Shown piece by piece: positions 59,568 to 64,000 of a stretch of 64,000 bases of DNA (position 1 is the stretch's first letter; each line of letters opens with the position of its first letter). The notes beneath the pieces are model-generated. The model had not been told where the DNA came from. It did not search any database and saw only the letters and a list, made by a program, of their open reading frames with translations. Position numbers and translations under genes: made by a program. This stretch comes from Gordionus sp. m RMFG-2023 (lineage: Eukaryota; Nematomorpha; Gordioida; Chordodea; Parachordodidae), in NCBI RefSeq assembly GCF_954871325.1, contig NC_088778.1, positions 29,435,120 through 29,499,119 of the forward strand, read 5' to 3'.

Positions 59568-62500
59568 CTACCACAAGGAACATTTATGCGGCGAATATTG
59601 AGTTTGACATTTTTCACTGCAATTCCAGCTCTTCAAAAAAGGCTCGAATTCTGATAAAACGGCATTTACCCTATATAAAAATTGAATGTTTATTAAATTT
59701 ATATAAGGCTGTGTCCTAAATCTAAAAAATAAAAATAAATAAATTATAAATTTGGAAGAAAAAAATAATATAAGCCATTTTTAATGTAAAAAAATAAAAT
59801 AGTGTTCTAAATATTTTTTGGTCATTTACAAAAATTCAAATTCATTAATTTCTATTATTTTTTTTTGAAAAAACTAGTAAATTATATTAAAGCATGTTAT
59901 TCTTCGTTTTTTTTGATTATGTTTTTGTTCTTTATTATTTCTTTGTAAAAATAAATAATGAATTATTTCGGACATGTTTCTTAATTTGCGTAAATTTATA
60001 AATTTTAGGTTTTTTTTCAAAACATTTAGGACACAGTAATGAAATTTGATATTGAGAAATATATCCATTATCTCATGCATGTTATATAAGGTGCAAATAA
60101 TATTTATCAGATTTCTAACTGAATTTGCCAATCAAAAAAATAAATGAAAAATCTTAATGAGATTATTTTAGGGTTACTTCCAAAAATCTGTGAATTCTTT
60201 CAAAACTCTCAGAAATTTTAAAATTTTAGTGAAATCGAACGTTAAATTTTTGAAATTTTCTAGAAATATATTTTATCAAATATTTTCTTATATGTTTTCA
60301 ATAAAGTTTTCGATATTTGCAAATATTTTAAAATCAAATTTTGAACACAGGCTTGGTTATATATATTTATTTTATTATATAATGTATATTATTTCAGAAA
60401 TTATCATTAAAGAGTATTGTATTGTTAAAAAGCATTGGATCAATTTTTTAAAACGGCCCGATTAAGATTTTAGCCATATTAATATCATACAAGTCTGGTG
60501 ATTCTGCTCATAGATGTCAGAAAGATTTGGCGCTCTATTTGTTAAATCTCGAGGCTTATATAATACTATTTTGGCTAAAATCTTAATTTGGCCATTTTTA
60601 AAAATCGATCCCAAATCGGGTTTTTAACAACACTAAAGTGTAGACTTTTTAATTATTCTTATTCGAATTTCACTCATTTGAATCCCAAATGAGTTGGGCC
60701 TTTCGATATTGATAATTAATAATGCACCAACTATTTCAAGAGTAATATGTTAAATTTGGTATGCGATTACCTAATTTCGCCCGGAGAATGATCAGATTCA
60801 TCTAATTGAAGGTCAGGTGATCTTTGTTCACAGAATTCCTAAAATATTAATGATTTTTATAATTATTTTTTTAAAAAAAAAGTATTCCAAAAATCTTTTA
60901 TTACACTTTTAATTTCCCCAAGTTATCATTCATTCCTTAATTTATAGCTTTTTTAAAAAAAGGTTTGTTACAGATTAGTAACAAATAGTGCTTACTTAAT
61001 CAATTTACGTATTATATTAATATATTACTTTTTCTTTTTTATCATTACTTGTATTTACCGAATCAATTTACATTACTTTTTTTACAAAATGTTTTACTTG
61101 AGGCTGAAAATTAAATATATTTTTATATATAGATATCGCGTAAAGATTGAAATAAAAAAAAGGTTGCACATCTTAGTAAAAAGAGATAATAAGTCAATAT
61201 TATACACAGACTAATACACATTTTACAGGCTAATTCCGCCCAATACCGACTATTAGAGAGACGATAACAATTCTCAGGGAAAGACCTTCCCTTCTTTTCA
61301 ATAAAGTCAAATTAAGCATCCTAAATCAATAAAATCAATTTTACAAAATCAATTAAATTAACAATAAAATAAAATAATTGTTATTTCTAACCGTAATTCA
61401 TCAAGGGGAAAATGTGTAATTTTCTTATTTAGGATGGAATATATAAAATGAGATTAAGTAACAAATAACACAAAAACAAAACAGAAAAAATAATAATATA
61501 TTTTTTAATTTAAAAAGAAATTGATTCAAAATCTAGAATTCTTCAAATTTTCTAGATAGAATTGGCTGAAATTCACAGTGTGGAGGTTCTAATTCATGTT
61601 GAAATAATATATCTCCAATCAATATCAAATTTAAAAAAAAAATAAAATCCTTTAATTTAAAATGGATTTTGTTTTGGCTTCTGTTTTCGTTTATGTTTTG
61701 AATTTTCTTACTTGACATTCAAAAAAAAATCATTTTTTTTAGTCCGATCCATACAGAGTTTCTAAATGGTTCGATTTGAGCCGATTTTTAAAAATGGCTA
61801 ACTCAATATAGCTAGAAAAATATTGCCTAAGCCTCAAGATTATGCCAATAGATGTTCAAACCTTTGTGACATCTTTAACCAAAATCCTCAGGCTTGCATA
61901 ATATTTTTTCTAGATAAAATAGTGAGTTAGCCGGCTAAAATCGAGCAACAATAGTAGATCCATATAAAAATATTTTACTTGTGCATAAGCCATAAAGAAG
62001 ACTTGATCTGAGGTTATATTTTTAGATCCGAAATTATAGGTAGTGTCTTTTTTATATTTTAGACTAGCACGCAGAGCCTAAAAAAAATTTAATTAAGACA
62101 TTATTCTCTCTATATATAAATTGAAAAATAAAATGTATTATATATAGCCAAATTTTAAGACAGATTTTATGAGGTTTATTGACAATTTTTCAAAATCTTT
62201 CTTGTATTTGAAATAAAAATTTAAACAGGGTTTTGAGTTTAGTGAGATTTATATTTAAAATAACATCAAAAAGTATATTACTTGATACGCTAATTTTACT
62301 GAGCTAATATCAGCTATATTTTCTGAAAGTTGAACATATCCTTTCATCTTTTTGCGGATAAATTTAAAAATATAATGACAATAATAATAGTATTTATACC
62401 CTTAATTTTCCATCTAGTATGTAAGAGTCATATTTGTGTATGATGCATTCCATTTTCTCTCTAATAAGTTGCATAATTTTAGGAGTTAACCATTCTCTTT

Positions 62501-64000
62501 CAACACCATTTTCATCATGCTCTATTCCTATTTGACTCGAATTTAAAATTGAGTTAAATCTATTATTACCAACTGCATCTAAACCGTGAAACAATTCATG
62601 AGTTAATACATGTCCTAATGCCCCATAAATGAATGGCCTTATCAAAAAATTATAATAAGATAATCATAAATTTTATGGTTTACATGGTATTTTCTGATTT
62701 TATCGTTGAATCAATGACCTGATAACCAATATCTGTTTAGAAAGAATATTAGAATTTAGTCATGTTAATAATATAAAATTTATATATAAAAAAAAATTAT
62801 TTAAAAATTTTATCATTAAATAATTATACCCGTAATATAATTTAAAAAAAAAAATATTTTGACTTATAAATTAAATTAAGATATAAAATAGTATAATTAA
62901 ATACAAATTATTTCTGTTCGAGATATAAAATGATCCTTCTTAAGGAAAATAATATACAGCACAAATGTTTCTATATAAAACAAAGATAAATAATTTTACA
63001 ACATAAAATCAAGAAATGGTATTTATATAAAATTATTATATATATTTATTTTTAGTTTTAATGTCTTACGGCAATAACGAAAATATCATTGACACGATTT
63101 ATATTATATTTAGTTTTTGCTTATTTAAATTCAGTTTATATCGTTACTTTTATTATTGCGTAACATAGAATGATTATTTACTTATTGATTTATTTAAACA
63201 TATTTAAATTGTTGACAAAAAAGAGATGTATATAAACAGCCAAGTCATGTATTATTCACTATGAAGTGATACATATATTTTGAAACATGATTTAAATTCT
63301 TATAGTTATATAAATTAAAATCTGTGACAATTATAGAATGTGTAAAATACATTATTCTCCAAACCACACCAAAATCTTTCTTTATAACAAAAATAATAAT
63401 GAGTTAAAATGAATAAGATTACGATAAAAAAAAATTACTTACAAAACAAAAGTAAATACAAAAAGTTTAAAAAATAAAACGATTTTTAGTAATTCATATT
63501 TTGAATATCAATCTTCTCTCATAATTTTTTTTTATAATAGCGTTGTACAAATTGCAATCATCGAATGTTCTTAAATTTTAAAAGGATATCGTTATATTTT
63601 TTGATCCTTAAATATTCTGTTTATATAAATCATCTCATTATTTAATTTAAATATTTATCAAAAAAATGTTTTTTATAATAAAGTATATTATTAATAAATT
63701 ATGCCATATATATATTTTGCGCATTAATGTTAATTATTGTGAATTTTTTTTAAAATACCTAATAAATATTTTATAATTATAAGCCTTTATACTCTGGAAT
63801 ATTTTCCTTTTAAAAATTAAACTAATATTTTCTTTAATTTTTAAGAGGTATATAACTGGTATTTTTGTCGTTCTAACTGGCCCTCGATGCGTAATCAATA
63901 GATTTTTATTTTGTGTCGTTTATATATTTTCCAACATTTTCCTCCTTGTAAAAATGTGATAGTGGGCAATGAGTTTTGTTCAGCTGTAATGAATCAGTAT
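59568..64000 (-). CDS. M13 (neprilysin-like) metallopeptidase gene, copy 2, 3' half
   Basis: Exons within the window, rightmost first: 62637-62400 (zinc motif HELFHGLD, then WLTPKIMQLIREKMECII); 62347-62282 (QLSENIADIS with the Glu zinc ligand and catalytic-site Asp); 62077-61979 (NITSDQVFFMAYAQ); 60838-60771 (SPDLQLDESDHSPGEI); and 59670-59568 (VNAVLSEFEPFLKSW, ending KCSLW and TAG). All are open and the last four junctions keep frame, so this copy looks intact where visible. HELFHGLD departs from the usual HE(I/L)(T/S)HGFD at the residue before the second His and at the Phe, but keeps both His, the Glu and the Asp. Upstream exons lie beyond 64000. A membrane or secreted peptidase is expected from the family. 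Confidence 0.8.
59708..60038. mobile_element. possible MITE with CTGTGTCCTAAAT ends
   Basis: GGCTGTGTCCTAAATCTAAA at 59708 and ACATTTAGGACACAG ending near 60037 are inverted, and both continue with AAATTTATAAATTT-like sequence. Related strings (GAACACAGGCTT, GAACACAGCCTTAG) occur near 60350 and 39540. Arm 1 keeps only the right end, near 39192-39208. No target duplication is evident. Confidence 0.35.
60416..60633. mobile_element. foldback MITE, copy E (arm 2 orthologue of copy B)
   Basis: Tips TATTGTTAAAAAGC and TTTTTAACAACAC; the interior aligns with 39617-39832 throughout. Confidence 0.65.
61751..61955. mobile_element. foldback MITE, arm 2 orthologue of copy D
   Basis: It keeps the left part (TCTAAATGGTTCGATTTGAG, CCGATTTTTAAAAATGGC) and the middle, but its right tip is worn to AATCGAGCAACAATAG. 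It lies in the same M13 intron position as copy D. Confidence 0.6.
63870..64000 (-). mobile_element. arm 2 copy of the old Ty3/Gypsy remnant (fossil)
   Basis: The purine tract and TG-starting LTR junction near 63936, and the flank GTGGGCAATGAGTTTTGT, match 42783 and its surroundings in arm 1. The rest continues beyond the window. Confidence 0.55.

Larger units (their letters stand above)
59100..64000. repeat. segmental duplication, arm 2 (continues beyond the window)
   Basis: Collinear with 36630-43000. It lacks the 1.8-kb retroelement and MITE copy C of arm 1. It has a second version of a 60-bp AT motif at its left edge (about 59105-59230). Equivalent M13 exons lie about 20-22.6 kb apart from their arm 1 counterparts. 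Confidence 0.85.

Noticed and set aside
59510-59660. 47-codon plus-strand frame starting MAKMISILIIGW
   Set aside because: It is the exact antisense of the terminal M13 exon, and arm 1 has a stop in it. The minus strand has the conserved protein.
59874-60131. Open minus-strand frame ANSVRNLINIICTLYNMHEI with a counterpart at 39209-39305, considered as the last M13 exon
   Set aside because: The true last exon, ending C...C.LW-stop, lies further on (59670-59568 and 37091-36989) and splices in frame. Arm 2 also lacks an AG acceptor here.
1-64000. CRISPR arrays, bacterial operons, rRNA and canonical tRNA genes
   Set aside because: No spaced identical repeats with unique spacers, no ribosome-binding-site-led gene strings, and no recognisable rRNA or tRNA were seen.

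Overview
The window is extremely AT-rich DNA from an animal, most likely an invertebrate. The evidence is short GT-AG introns, a metazoan-type Mis12 kinetochore gene, an M13 (neprilysin) metalloprotease pair, an RTE-clade LINE, Ty3/Gypsy remains, several hAT families, a TA-flanked foldback MITE and satellite DNA. No bacterial gene layout (operons, ribosome-binding sites) is visible. The phylum cannot be fixed from the sequence alone. Genes are cut into small exons, so I found most of them by reading splice sites and protein-family motifs by eye.

Layout. 0-9.8 kb: mostly gene-poor, with a perfect-TSD hAT element (267-1446), a hAT transposase relic (about 4.64-4.83 kb), a foldback MITE (5028-5239), a hAT MITE with perfect TSD (7079-7602) and minisatellites. 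9.82-10.40 kb: a compact three-exon Mis12-like gene on the minus strand. 11.25-16.07 kb: a Ty3/Gypsy fossil arranged as two opposed partial copies. 16.13-18.13 kb: a second hAT element related to the first. 19.2-21.25 kb: a satellite of about eleven 172-190 bp units. 22.24-26.67 kb: an unrecognised minus-strand gene built largely from two alternating repeat exons, all symmetric in phase 1. It has an opposed paralogous tail at 21.4 kb and an opposed, triplicated head region (27.0-30.5 kb). 32.35-34.55 kb: a decayed RTE LINE.

36.6-64 kb is dominated by a segmental duplication. Both arms carry the 3' half of an M13 peptidase gene on the minus strand. Copy 1 (36.99-48.76 kb) shows at least 13 exons, but its zinc-site exon is frameshifted. 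Copy 2 (59.57 kb to beyond the window end) is open in every exon visible. A retroelement inserted into the last intron of copy 1 only, while foldback MITEs and a Gypsy remnant are shared by both copies, so the events can be ordered in time. Between the arms lie a few short unrecognised exon-like stretches (52.4-53.6 and 57.06-57.5 kb) and a hAT element (57634-58995).

The strongest candidate for something undescribed is the alternating-exon gene at 22.2-26.7 kb and its inverted relatives. Its protein is charged, almost cysteine-free and matches no family I know.
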